Below are positions 1 through 11,244 of a DNA stretch of 64,000 bases, piece after piece. Made by a program: the position numbers and the translations under genes. A model generated the notes under the pieces. That model saw only the letters and a program-made list of their open reading frames with translations. It made no database searches and was not told the DNA's origin. This DNA comes from Whitmania pigra (lineage: Eukaryota > Annelida > Clitellata > Hirudinida > Haemopidae), in NCBI GenBank assembly GCA_021613335.1, contig JAJTWR010000281.1:1168501-1232500 (forward strand). Reading direction: 5' to 3'. The first letter of the stretch is position 1; each line of letters opens with the position of its first letter.

Positions 1-242
1 TGGACCTTAATTCTATAAACATATGTACCTTTATTGACGTGTACATTGTTTAGCCAACCCTTTAAAGCTGTACCTGTTTCTGCTAATTGGCGTAACTTAT
101 ATTTTGAAAAATGGCTTAATTGGTTCAAGATAGTGCATTAGACCTCAATCTGACGAATAATTTTGATAACTGCATAATCGATGGAAAGGCATAATGTCTG
201 ATTGTCTGAGGATGGATCTTTTTTATGGTTTTCAGTATCAAT

Positions 243-2753
243 ATGATGGAAGAAGATGATGTGAGCAAGATTGCTAAAGAGCTGCAAGATGCTGCCCTTA
301 CAGATGTAACTCAAGGTGAAAAGAACTACCTCAGTTTGAATAAGAAAGTAATTTTTAATATTGGATTCTTAAATGAACATTTCAGCATCCGTTAAAGAAG
401 CCACTCCACCTTTGTTAATTTCTGACATTAAGAAAGAGCCCAGTCCTCCACGCTTCTTTGAGTCAGCGAATCCTGTTCCTCCTCAATTTGAAACACTGGT
501 CAGCTCCATACCGAGTGCCGGCTTCGACAGCGGCCCTGCAGTCACTCCTGGAAAGATCCCGATGATTCCAATTCAGCCTGCTTCGAGCTTACCTGGAGTT
601 CCTATGCAATCATCATATTTTCATTCTCCTCAAAATACTCCATCTCCTGATCCTGGTTACTTCCAGCCCTCATCCCAAGATGCCAGATCTTCTCCACCAG
701 CCATTCAGCCTCAGCCTGTGAACCCTTATAGAGTGAGACTAGTTTGCTATTGGTGAAAATGTGTCATTGTTTTTAGGAATTTGTAATTAGTCCTGTGTTG
801 TGATTATAACTTATATAAGCTTTTAGTTGACCTCATGGCTAGCCAGCAATCATGTGAGGTTTCTGCATTTGTTAAATTAAAATACACATCACTTGGTAAA
901 CTGAACATTGGTTTTCAATTTCCTCAGGCTGTCAGCGGGTTGGGCACCCACGTGCCGGCCCCCAGCGTTGCCCCGACGAACATATTCGTTCCACCGTTTG
1001 TCCAGGACGTTCCTCAGCCTGTCTACCAGCCACAACCTCCTCATTATATGCCTCCCATTAATGCCTTCCCACATGACAATCATTCTCACCAGTGCGGAGG
1101 TCATGGCCACTCTCATGACTACAGAGGGGGAGAGTCATTCCTGGAGATTCCACAGGATCATTCTGTGCCAGCCTGGGACGTGGGGCACTACCATCAGTCT
1201 TCATCTGCTGATGGACTTTTTGGATGGTTTTCCAATGTTGGCAACAAAGTTTTTGAAAAGACCAAGGTTTATTTGATCAATTTTATGTTTTGTGAAATAT
1301 TTAATTTGCAAGTGATTTGTTAACTGTATCACCAAAATTATAGAGTTCTGTGGAGTCTATGATCACAACACTTGATCCTGGAATGAAGGCTGTGTTATGT
1401 GAGTCTGCTCAATAATCAAAACAAAACATTTATCTCTCGGAATGTTTCAGCACTAACGATAAACTAACTTGTTCTTTTTTAAAATTTTGTTTAAGATTCT
1501 GGAGGTGATGTGGACATTATTGTGACGAGCTCAAACAGCGATGTTGTCGAAGGAATTAGACAAGCCTTTCAGGAGGTGTTTGGTAGAGCAACCGTCAATG
1601 GAATGGTGAGGCATTGAATTGTTTATCAATTTATTAATTTCATGTTGAATTGTCGATTCTCTGATGCTGGATGCGACATCAATTTGAGGTGCAAAAGTGC
1701 CTCAGTGAAGCCTTTTATATCTGACACTGTCCTAATGCATTGTGTTTGCAAACCGTCTTGCACCGCCATGGGAGCCTTCGGAGGGAGTGCCATAGTAATG
1801 GCCGACAAAACGCCCCTCTGACATGCTTGTGACGATACAGGCTGATGTGATAGGTTGCCCATTAGCTTAATCTTTCATTTATTTTGATTTTTTTTTCTCT
1901 TACTTGAAGGAAGCCCGCTCTGACATAGCCCCACAACCGGTCGGATTCACAGCCGGCCTCAGAGGAGCAGAGAATAAAATTGAAAACCTACGAAGGTGTT
2001 TTAACTGGTTTTAAAACGATATTTGTTTGTCCAGTGTGATTGTATAAGCTCTTAAAAATCTCATAAAATTGTTTCAATTCATTGAGCAATGTACTTGAAG
2101 TAATTTCCTGAATAACTTATTAACATTCGAACAGTCATGACTTATTATTACTGTTTGTAATTCCTAATTAATTAAAGTAAATTACTTTTTCACGAGATCT
2201 GCCGCAGTACACGAATGTCAGCCCCTAGTCTCCATTGAGAGCTTCATACATGAGGTTTTCCCAGACAAGTAATTTGCCTCTCAGATTTCTGGAAAAATTG
2301 TTACAATCATAAAAACAAATATAATTACTTTAATAATCACAATGGAGAAATCCTTGGATGTTGCAGCTGAACTCAAATTGAGTAAATGCTTTGCAGGTGG
2401 TTCGAATTCAGCTGTCTGGTTCTGAAGGACCCACTGCGCAATGTCGACCTCACGACCTTCACTCAGGCCACACCCATCAACCCAATCTACATTCAACAGG
2501 CCCAGGAATTCACTCCCAAAGATTATGAGCTTAGATGGTCTGGCTTGAGTCTAACCATAGGAGAGGTTAGGTGTTGCAAGAGCAAGTTATGATAAAATTA
2601 TGTTGCACGACGTTCTTCCAGATCATCGGAAGGAACCTTCCGCACGTACATCCTCAAGTTTGGCAGAAGGAACTCTGCGGAGTGTCCAGACGTGACAGTG
2701 TCTACGGAGCTGCTAAAGTCCTCGCTTCTTTGTATAAAAACCAGTGTCATTGA
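243..2753 (+). CDS. PRRC1: PRRC1 (proline-rich coiled-coil 1) orthologue, 9 coding exons
   Basis: PRRC1 is a Golgi/ER-exit-site associated protein with a proline-rich N-terminus and a conserved C-terminal domain. Exons read 243-315, 386-732, 928-1266, 1344-1398, 1496-1605, 1910-1995, 2197-2268, 2397-2565 and 2622-2753; all phases agree and give 460 residues, against about 445 in human. The start is the ATG of MMEEDD, just after a possible 5'UTR acceptor at about 236; human also begins MMEE. Residues 25-140 are Pro/Ser-rich. Conserved blocks are [48 protein letters not shown] and [15 protein letters not shown] His-rich stretch ([16 protein letters not shown]) lies in exon 3 at about 1072-1120. 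AATAAA sites at 3095 and 3175 may end the transcript. The gene converges on PPIL4. Identity is near certain; exact exon edges are inferred. Confidence 0.93.
1689..1840 (+). mobile_element. Old, diverged copy of the tRNA-derived SINE (PRRC1 intron 5)
   Basis: This stretch aligns end to end with the clean copies at 15559 and 29712. It starts gtgc, keeps gtgtttgcaaacc where they have the B box and acceptor-stem end, and then follows the same body (ggagccttcggagggagtgc, acgcccctctgac). Divergence is high, so it is an old insertion. It produces a spurious open frame on the minus strand. Confidence 0.55.
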
Positions 2754-3271
2754 GCAGTAGACAGGAACACTTATGAGCCCTAATCAGCTGCAACCAATTA
2801 CCCATGCATGTCATCCTAGTATGAAATGATACTTAATATCAATGAATTCACACCAAGAAATCTCCTGATAATTTCATGTTTGTTTTGATTCTATGAAGTA
2901 TTAGACTAAAGCTCCCTACTTTGTAATTGAGAAATTAAAATAAGAAATCATGTAACCCATTTGTTAACACTAGTACAATGATTCGGTCACTATTTAATAA
3001 CTTGGCTCAGGAGATAACATTACTCATTGTCTAAAGCGTCTGACAAAAAACCTCTACAATTTCTCCGGTAGTTTAAAAAGGTTAAAGTTACTTTAATAAA
3101 AGAGCTACAAATTTATTTTTTTGTCTTTGGATCATCATCCTTGAGCATCCATAGGCATCTGCTAAATACAATTTAATAAAACAACTGATTTTATTAGGTT
3201 TAAAACAAAATAACTTTATTGGTGGTCATTTTAACAGCGATCGTTAAGTTTTGAAGTGTCTCCGAAGTTTA
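2754..3271. other. Convergent intergenic spacer with polyadenylation signals for both genes
   Basis: This is the shared 3' region of PRRC1 (+) and PPIL4 (-). AATAAA occurs on + at 3095-3100 and 3175-3180. On the minus strand it occurs at 3220-3215, only about 50 bases past the PPIL4 stop, which implies a very short PPIL4 3'UTR. No other gene is seen here. Confidence 0.6.
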
Positions 3272-4984
3272 TCACCTCCTGGATTTGTGGTCTTTCTCTC
3301 TTCTGTCACGTCTTCCGTCGTCATCTTTCCGATCTCTAGGCCTCCTTGGATGTGATTCTTCTCTTGAGGATGAACGCCTCCTTCTGTGATCTCTTTCAGG
3401 ACTTCTGTTCCTGCTCCCATTTCCATACTTGTCGTAATGTTGGCGTCTCCTTCTGTTGTCTTCGGATGGAGAACATTGCCTCTTTCTTCTTTCATCTGAT
3501 GGTGAGACGTACCTCCTTTTGGGTTTCTCGGGTGAACGGTTTTTCCGCCTGCTTTCCTCGGAGGGTGAAGCATACTTCTTTCTCGATTCCTCGGAGGGGG
3601 ACCGAAGTCTTTTTCGGGTTTCCTCGGCCAATGATCCTTGTTTCTTTCTTAGTTCCTCGGGAGAATGACGCCTTTTTCTGATTTCCTCAGATGGTGATGG
3701 TGATTGCCTTCTTCTACCCTCCCTGGAGACCTTTGGCTCTTTACGTTGGTCGGATGGAGAACATCTCGTTTGTTCTTCATGAGATGACGACCTGCGTCTT
3801 TTCCTAGCATCTCTCGATGTGGACCTTTTTCTCTTGTGGTTTCTCTCCTGGCTTTTCTCTCTCTTCTGCTTTTTGCTTTTCTTGTTAACTCTCTCGCTGT
3901 CAGGCTCTTCAAAAACATATTCATAGCCGTCATTATGTTTCTCAAAGTCTTTAATCTTGTACTGTGGTTTCTGCTCTTCTGCTTCTTCTTTATTATCTCT
4001 TACCCATTTAATTTTCGAAACAGACTGGCTAAAATCAACATGAATTCTTCTGTCATCGATGAGTACATTGTCCATTTTAAAATATGCTTTCTCACAGTCC
4101 TCAACATTCTCAAACTCTATGAAAGCATATTGGAGTGATTCGTTCGTTTTTTTATTCCTTATCACCTCGCAACTTAATATATTACCAAATCTTGAAAATA
4201 TAACCTCCAAATCCTCATCTGTTGTGACGGGGTTCAGTTTGCAGACAAAGAGCACGTTGTCTGGTGGTTTTACGTCAGCGTCTGGGATGTCACCAATCAA
4301 CTCCAAGAGTTGTGCATTTGTCCTTGCTTCCCTATCTTTGTTTCTTTCTTCAATCTCTTCAGGAGCCAAGTCCTTTTCATCATCTGTGTCTTCGTCGGCA
4401 CCAATTCTCGGCTCGAGCCGTTCTTGGGTGTTAGCCACAGGTGAACTGTCAGGTATGTGCTCAGCCAACCCAGAAGGATCGGGAAATGGATCGTCTAACA
4501 CGACAGTGTGAAATATTCTGATGTCCTTCAGGGGTCGATCGCCTTCATCAGTTATGGCATTGTTCAAATTTTCTAAAATATCGAACCCTTCAGTAACTTC
4601 ACCAAACACTGTGTGATTTTGTTTGTCCAAAAAATCGGCATTTTCTGTCAGAGTAATAAAAAATTGGGAGCCATGTCTGTTGTTACCATCATTCACCATG
4701 GACAACGTTCCCCTTTTTGAGTGCTTGATCCTGGGTTTGAGTTCGGCTTCAAAATAACACGCCTGTTGTCCATAAAGACGGCAGAAAACAGATTCTCCTC
4801 CTCGCCCAGTTCCAGTAGGATCACCAGTTTGCGCCACAAAATTTTGTTGGACAGTGTGAAAGAGATGGAAATTGTAATACTTTAGCTTACAAAGTTTCAA
4901 GAAATTGATGGAACATCTTGGTCTTTCCTCAACATACAAATCTACGGTAATGTCTCCGATGGATGTTTCCAAAATAACTGACAT
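3272..4984 (-). CDS. PPIL4: PPIL4, cyclophilin-type prolyl isomerase with RRM, intronless
   Basis: PPIL4 is a nuclear, spliceosome-associated peptidyl-prolyl isomerase with an RNA-binding domain. The single open frame encodes 570 residues (human about 492). Residues 1-165 are the cyclophilin domain ([34 protein letters not shown]). Residues about 240-320 are the RRM, with RNP2-like LFVCKL and RNP1-like YAFIEF, followed by [14 protein letters not shown] exactly as in the family. The tail is a long Arg/Ser/Lys low-complexity region. Within it, residues about 435-520 (3456-3668) form an 11-residue SPSEE-type tandem repeat that makes the protein longer than usual. The ATG matches the family N-terminus (M-x-V-x-LET-x-GD). 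It has no introns, whereas neighbouring genes have up to 19 exons, so a retrocopy origin is possible but not shown. Its first 12 codons recur at 12915-12950 through the local duplication. Confidence 0.95.
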   Translation of the reverse strand: MSVILETSIGDITVDLYVEERPRCSINFLKLCKLKYYNFHLFHTVQQNFVAQTGDPTGTGRGGESVFCRLYGQQACYFEAELKPRIKHSKRGTLSMVNDGNNRHGSQFFITLTENADFLDKQNHTVFGEVTEGFDILENLNNAITDEGDRPLKDIRIFHTVVLDDPFPDPSGLAEHIPDSSPVANTQERLEPRIGADEDTDDEKDLAPEEIEERNKDREARTNAQLLELIGDIPDADVKPPDNVLFVCKLNPVTTDEDLEVIFSRFGNILSCEVIRNKKTNESLQYAFIEFENVEDCEKAYFKMDNVLIDDRRIHVDFSQSVSKIKWVRDNKEEAEEQKPQYKIKDFEKHNDGYEYVFEEPDSERVNKKSKKQKREKSQERNHKRKRSTSRDARKRRRSSSHEEQTRCSPSDQRKEPKVSREGRRRQSPSPSEEIRKRRHSPEELRKKQGSLAEETRKRLRSPSEESRKKYASPSEESRRKNRSPEKPKRRYVSPSDERRKRQCSPSEDNRRRRQHYDKYGNGSRNRSPERDHRRRRSSSREESHPRRPRDRKDDDGRRDRREKDHKSRR

Positions 4985-5695
4985 ATCGATAGGGCTATTG
5001 TTAAATTAATAAGATAATGTTTGATAAGCTGATCAAATCTATGTTATCGACCTTGTTTTCGACGCAATAAACATAGGCGAACGATTCCAAATAGTAGACA
5101 ATTATTAATATAGAGGCAATAAAACGCTTTATAAAAATTTAATTAAAATATAATGTAATCAATAAATTGTAATTAAAAAATGTTTTGTGCTAATTTTAAT
5201 TTTGTTTCAACGCTAATAAGCAACAGCGAATACTGAATAATTACAAAAAATAGTCATAGCAAACTAAAAAGCCGAACGAGATAAATGTAATAACATTCTT
5301 AAATCTCCATAAATGTAAAACAAATTTTTTGACTTTTTGAGTGTGCGAAATTATATTCATAATAGTAATAAATGTTTGATAATTGTGCACGCAGTTCCGT
5401 TTCTTTCACGAGTTTAACATGTATAGTGTATTTTTTAAATAACATTAGTAGAGGTCAATTGTTTATTCATCTGAAATGTTGATTTGGTATTAATGACGAA
5501 CCCAGAGATTATATTCCCTCGGGATACACCCTGAATTTGTGATTTTTAATTTTTTTTTTATTCTTGGGTTCTTCGTTCAGAGTTTTGAAATAAACGAATT
5601 CAAAACCAAATGTCATGAGGGTTGTGTGGTTTGTATGGAGAATAACTCCAGGGCCGTATTTCATCATTTGCACTGAAAACGAAACGCCATTTCAG
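4985..5695. other. Spacer between PPIL4 and HtrL copy A, inside the duplicated block
   Basis: AT-rich DNA upstream of PPIL4 and downstream of the HtrL-like gene, both on the minus strand. It is nearly identical to 12951-13680, apart from a 60-bp insertion in the second copy. It presumably contains the PPIL4 promoter, but I see no recognisable promoter motif. Confidence 0.5.
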
Positions 5696-7623
5696 TCAGT
5701 TAGAGGAATCGTAGACCCGGCTTAAATAGGGAAGATAAAGCCACGGATTGTAGCCCTTTCCTGAGTATGTTTTAATGTGTGTCTTGAGTTTAAACTTTTG
5801 TTTATTGCTGAACAGCCAGTATATGATCTGTTGGTCTGTGCTCATGAAGTTTGTTTCATTCATCATCCTTTCTACGCCATTCGTGTATTCGGCTATCCAC
5901 TGTAACAAGGCGTCGGAGCGACCGACGAAATACGCTCCACCCACCCACACCATGTTGTTGATGACGATAGTCGAGGCTTCCAGGTACGGTTGAAAGTCGT
6001 AAACTTGCGAGTATGCAATACTCTGACTTTTAATAAGCTCCGTCGGAAGGACCAGTCGAAAGTTTTTGGTCGAGTTTGTAATTGGAACGAGGGCTCTGAA
6101 CGATCCCGCGTCAATCCACGCAAAGTAATTACAATCGAACGGATTTGTCTCGATGGCACGCCTCGTCAACTCGTACTTAGCGTGCATGGCGGAAGAATAT
6201 TCTGGCAAGACGGTATTTGGAGGATGTTTTGGATAACCGACCCTTGAATAGATTTTTGCAATGCGAGGAAGTAATTTGAAGGACCACAAGTCCGTTCTCT
6301 CTACCTCGTAGATTATGGTTATACGTTCTGGAAACTTTGATCTAAACTGCTGGACTAAGCTTATGAGAGGACTTAATTTTTCCAAGAAGAATATGACGGG
6401 GTTCTCGATGAGCGAGAATGCAGTAATCCAATTTTTGTAGTCGTCTGGCGTGTGTTGCTTTCCCGATGTTCCTTTTGCAAAAGTTCCCAGGTCGAAGTAG
6501 GCTGTAACCAGTGTGATTTCTAACTTTTCCTGTATAAATAAATTGTTTTATACATTTAAGTTATTTAGTTTATAAACATTCTGAATATAACAATTTTAAA
6601 TAACTAAACATTATAAACACATTAAGAGCAAAACAAATAGAGAAGTATAATTTAAAAATTTTAACACCAACATTAAATTTGCATTTACAAATATTTAACA
6701 AATATTAATTCTCTTCACTATATTCACTTTGTATAATTGGTTACCATCATCATGGGCGTTGTCATCATCACCGTCCTCATCATCATCAAATTAAAGCGTG
6801 TTTGCCGTTACTATTGGTTACGAGTGGTGGATTTATAAGACATTATATTTAGACAATTTAGACATATTTAGACAAGACGGACATCCAATATAAATCATAA
6901 AGTTATCCAAAATTTTTTCTGCCGCCATTAGAACTTTACATTATTTGTAATGTGCAAATATGAAGTATATGTAAGTTCAAATCATCCTGGTTATGCAACG
7001 AGCTTTAATGAAATAAGCCAAAGAGAGAAGGAAAAAAGAGGTCACAACAGAGTGTATTGAAGTGAAAGGTCACAATCCATCAGGAGCACCCAGCTGATCA
7101 CAGGTTAGTTCAAGATCAGAGGCGAACTGCTTAAAGTGTTCTCTGAGGATTCCAAACTAGAGTTACGCAGTCCCGGACTTTCTTAATCTTTATCATTAAT
7201 TAAGCTGCTGAAATGTAAAGTGATTTTAGTTCCATAATCCTGCGCTAATCTCGAGCCATGTTGGAGGACGCTAAATATGTTTGGTTGAGGTTCGATTATT
7301 TAGACGTTGATTATTTTCATTGATTATTTTTGATTGGAAACAATCAAATAACTGCTAATTAATTTGAAATAATCATTAAAATGAAAGGCTACGATGGCCG
7401 TCATGCAATGAAGTTAGTTAGTTTTTTATTCTGGTTTTTAATCGTCAATAGTTTAATTAATACTGACCTTACTATGTGGGCGATTCATAGAGCAAAACAA
7501 GGCAACAGTTATCAGCAAGACTGCACTCAAAATCTTGAGGGTCATCTTAATCTTACGACATCTTAATCTTGACTTCTTGGAAGAGAAGACGAGATCGTCA
7601 TCGTGGCTTTGAACCACCTCCAT
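5696..7623 (-). CDS. HtrL/YibB-like protein, copy A (type II membrane protein)
   Basis: Resembles the HtrL/YibB family (PF09612), of unknown function but with a glycosyltransferase-like look; this assignment is from recalled family patterns. Two exons: 7623-7468 (52 codons) and 6529-5696 (277 codons plus stop). They join in phase 0 through donor AAG|gtcagt and acceptor tatacag. Exon 1 encodes a short acidic/Lys cytoplasmic tail and one hydrophobic segment (LKILSAVLLITVALFC), a likely Golgi signal anchor. Exon 2 shows VTAYFDLGTF near its start, then WIDAGSFR, GAYFVGRSDALLQW and STDQQIIYW, the usual family blocks. The predicted length is about 329 residues. The reading frame appears intact. A 23-residue divergence from copy B is described under that gene. 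Confidence 0.72.
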
Positions 7624-8225
7624 GTCTGGTTAAATCAAACCTTTCCTAACTGGTTATATTTTTAAACCGTATCCATGGAAACTGAAAAAATGGCTGTGTA
7701 GTAATTTCTGATAATAAATGTAATATATTTAAATAATGTAATTAAGCAATTCACGACAGAAAGGACATGATTTGGACTTGCGTTCGATGTGAGGTGTCCT
7801 TTTATAAGGTATGTGCACGCTCGTACAGGTCGCTTCCGCTGTTGCAATCCATTGTTTAAAGCAGTGGTCCCCAACCTCCGGTCCGTGGATCAAATGGTAC
7901 CGGGCCGCCCAAGGAACAATAAATTATTTCCATTTCATTAAAAAAATTAAAATAGTTTGTGGGGCTTGAGACCGCTGCCATCTCTTTCTTAGCGTGTTCG
8001 GTAAAAATTATTGTGCCTGATTTTGTAACATTCTAAGAATAACAATTAACTTACCAAAAAAATTGATACACTTTTTAATTAAGTGATTACAGTGAAGTAA
8101 TTTCATTATTCTTTTTTCCTTTTCATCTTTTTCGTTTTCGAGCGTTTCGCCATTTTTGTAAGCAAGAATTTCGTATTGGTGTATCGATCTTCTCCCTGTT
8201 CGCCGGTAATTTCTCATATTTAATA

Positions 8226-11200
8226 GTGCTTGGTTTACGTGTATATTGTATCAAATTTAACCCGCAGATTAGCGAAACAGACGTCGTTAGAAAGTTTCCT
8301 TGGAAAAAAAAAACGCCTTGTGAAGAGACAGAAGGAGAGCCGTCAACATCAAAGAAACGTAAAACTTTTAGTAGACAATATCACGAGTCTTACTTGAAAT
8401 ATAGATTTGTCGCGGCAGGTGATTCCCACGCACCAATTCCGTTATGCATAGTTTGCGGCGACCATCTCTCTAATGCCTCAATGAAACCTTCAAAACTGCT
8501 TCGCCACTTTAACGCCAAGCACCCTGGATTAAAAGAAAAGCCCCTGAAGTATTTTGAAGGAAAAAAAACGGGAACACGAAGGACAAAAAAATTATGAGGG
8601 CCACCACATCAATAAATGACTATGCACTCAGAGCACCATATTTGGTGGCTAACCGCATTGCTAAGGCTAAAAAGCCATTCACTATCGGTGAAGAATTGAT
8701 CTTGCCCTCCACTAAAGACATTTGCCGTGAAATTCTAGGAAAGGCTGCTGCGGAAAAAAATAGCACATGTGCCTTTGTCAGCTAGCACTGTGACTAGGCG
8801 CGTTGAGGAAATAGCTGAAGACATTGAGACACAATTGTTGGAGAGGATTAATGAATCTCCTTGGTACGCACTCCAAGTTGACGAAAGTGCCGATATCGAC
8901 AACAAGGCAATACTACTTGCGATATCTATATCAGGAAGATGTGCATGAGGACTACTATACTACTGCTACTGCTAATGCTTTTCAAAGATTTTATTTAGCC
9001 CTCTGACACTTTCTAGAACCATCATCAAAAAAAACATCACCCGAATATTTAAAGTCCTCATACGGGTCAGGGATCACCCAAGGACCATAATATAAATATT
9101 TTGAGTTCGAATAGAAGTATTGAAATGGTTAAATAAATTTTCGAAATATTGTCATGAATCATTGAAAGTGTTTTTTGTGCGTCCTCTTTGGCCCTTTCGT
9201 CTGTGTTTTCTCCAGGTACTATGCTTGAAAAATTTACGGATCTTATATGTCTCCTGTAATACCTTAATGGACATCCACATGTAACCTTCTTCTTGTAACC
9301 CGATGTGCTTTCCAAAACTCCCAGGACTTCAAAGACACCGCGCCCCTCCAATTCAATATGAGAGCTGTGATCAGCCCTTTCTGTCTCTCCACATTGGCAA
9401 ACGGATTGTTTTGCTCCATCCATCTATGAATATCAGGTTTGTCATATTTGTTCACCTTGAATTCATGCCATCGGTCTAGTCCCATTGTATCTTTGATAAT
9501 CGCCACATCGCAAACGATGTATTCTGTCTTACTCCAAGCGCAAAGATCTGGAATTCTCGTTCCCAGCACCGTTGGGATTCTGGGTTCCAATTTCGTGGCG
9601 TATCCCTTCTCCTTCAATCTGCTCTCAAGCATTCTCACTATGGCGTCGTGCCTTGCGTGGCGCGGACCGTTGGTTCTGTGGCAGTTCTGAATAATGTGGC
9701 CCAGAGACTCCACTTCTTTTTTTTGGATTTTTTCTTGCCGATCGCAGTTTGTTATGAAGGACCGCAGCACGAACCCTCACGCATTGCATGAACTTCTGGG
9801 TTGGCATCCTGTCAATACCATCAACCAGCCATTCGCTGGGAACAACAGCACTCATAAAGGACCTTAGGCCATAACCATCCACTGTTTGATAGAGTTGCAA
9901 CGCAGCAATCACGTGTCGGAGATTTGATGATTCCACAGTCCCCTTGTTCGGCTGAGGTTTCCCGAATCTTCTCACTTCGCTCATAACAGTTGTGTTATGA
10001 TGCAACAATTCCATAAGGAATTCGTCTTCGTTACGCTTTGCTTGTTGTACGACTTTGGTCATTCTTTGGATCTGCTACTGCTACACTATGTTCACTATCT
10101 TTGCTAACCAACACCACAAGTGCAGAACTGTTCAATTCACTGAATGGTTATTTATCAGGAAAACCAAAATGGTCTTTTTGTGTCGGCATATGCACAGACG
10201 GAGCTGCTGCCATGACCGGACGACTGTCAGATTTAACTACTCGGATTAGAGGTTGCACCTGAAAGTGAATCTAGTCATTGTATCATTCACAGGGAAGTGC
10301 TGGCATGCCAAAAATTGTCGCCGGAATTAAACAGCGTATTGATTGATGTAATTAAAGTTATTAACCTCATCAAAGCACACGCTCTTAACTCGCGCCTGTT
10401 TGAGCAGTTTTGTGAGGAGATGGAGGCAGAGCACAGATGCCTGCTCTTACACACCGAAATAAGATGGCTATCCAGAGGCAAATCGCTAGCCAGAGTATTT
10501 GAATTGCGAGAGCCATTGCAAAGATTTCTCTCAGAAAAGAAGTCACCGTTGGCAGCACATTTCGGTGACAAGGTATGGGTCGCAAAACTAGCTTACCTGT
10601 GTGACATATTCAGCCTGCTCAATGAACTCAATCTGTCCCTTCAGGGGAAAATGACAACTGTTTTCAAGTTGGCAGACAAAGTAGCTGCATTTAAAGCCAA
10701 ACTGGAGTTGTGGGGAAAGCGCGTGAACAGAGGCATTTTGGACATGTTTAAAACATTAGCGGGGATTTTGTGCGAGACTGAACCTGAGCATTCAGTCTCC
10801 AAGTTGTTGTCGGATCACCTGTCTTTGCTTTTAAAAGAGTTTGAGCGTTACTTCCTAACCACAAAAGACCCACGAACTGGTAAGGAATGGATCCGCGACC
10901 CATTTGTCAACAAACCAAGCGAATCTAGCATGTCTGTGCAAGATCAACTGCTGGAGATTGTTAATGACGGCGTCCTTAAAACTGCGTTCCAGACAACAAC
11001 TCTACCGGTGTTCTGGATTAAAGTCATGGCGGAATACCCTGAGATTGCAACCACAGCACTTAAATCCCTGCTGCCATTTCCGACATCCTGTCTTTGTGAA
11101 GCGGAGTTTTCTGCAGTGACAGCAACCAAAACAAAACAACGAAATAAACTGGACATAAGCCACACAATTCGGGTGTCATTGTCTCCGATTACCCCCAGAT

Positions 11201-11244
11201 GGAACCGTCTCGTTGCAAAGAAACAAGCTCAAGGTTCTCATTAA
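8226..11244 (+). pseudogene. hAT transposase (BED finger + RNase H-like + dimerisation), broken
   Basis: Reads like ZBED5/SCAND3-type transposase. The BED finger lies at about 8390-8560 (CIVCGDHLSN, LLRHFNAKH). The catalytic region begins at about 8790 (YALQVDESADIDNKA) and resumes after 10083 (LLTNTTSAELF, CTDGAAAMTG). A C-terminal part at 10297-11244 holds LHTEIRWLSRG, AHFGDKVWVAKLAYL and the C-terminal ISHTIRVSLSPITPRW. Frameshifts are visible near 8757 (an A run), near 8910 and near 10250. An R2-like LINE fragment splits the gene at 8975-10071. It is clearly inactive. Confidence 0.85.
8975..10071 (-). mobile_element. 5'-truncated R2-clade-like LINE fragment inside the hAT element
   Basis: The minus strand encodes the C-terminal part of an R2/R4-type non-LTR retrotransposon. 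Visible are a zinc-knuckle remnant (SLGHIIQNCHRTNG, PRHARHD) and a restriction-like endonuclease patch (TRIPDLCAWSK, YIVCDVAI). Frames shift at a T run around 9714-9722 and probably near 9300. The 12-mer ctgctactgcta occurs on both sides (8963-8974 and 10072-10083). Removing the insert restores the hAT reading across the join, so this is very probably its target-site duplication. No poly(A) tail is visible at the 3' end. Such elements usually target 28S rDNA; this copy sits in a transposon instead. Confidence 0.78.

Larger units (their letters stand above)
4949..7861. repeat. Segmental duplication, copy A
   Basis: Direct duplicate of 12915-17453. It holds the first codons of PPIL4, the spacer, the complete HtrL-like gene and flank to 7861. 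Homology begins at aatgtctccgatggatgtt. On the right it stops exactly where the hAT element begins, after attgtttaaag. Copy B is longer because it holds about 1.3 kb (roughly 15090-16361) that copy A lacks, plus smaller insertions. Confidence 0.9.
7862..11244 (+). mobile_element. hAT (BED/ZBED5-like, Charlie-type) DNA transposon, degenerate
   Basis: The left end is cagtggtccccaacctccgg, the typical terminal inverted repeat of ZBED5/Charlie-type hAT elements, followed by ggtaccgggccgcc. The matching site in duplication copy B (17443-17465, attgtttaaagtggtcgg) has no element, so this insertion followed the duplication or was never in copy B. The expected 8-bp target duplication would be gtttaaag. 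I cannot find the right terminal repeat or the second target copy after 11244, so the 3' end has probably been lost or rearranged. The right limit given is the end of the recognisable transposase. Confidence 0.8.

Noticed and set aside
7381..7566. Plus-strand 61-residue frame
   Set aside because: Shadow of exon 1 of the HtrL-like gene on the opposite strand.
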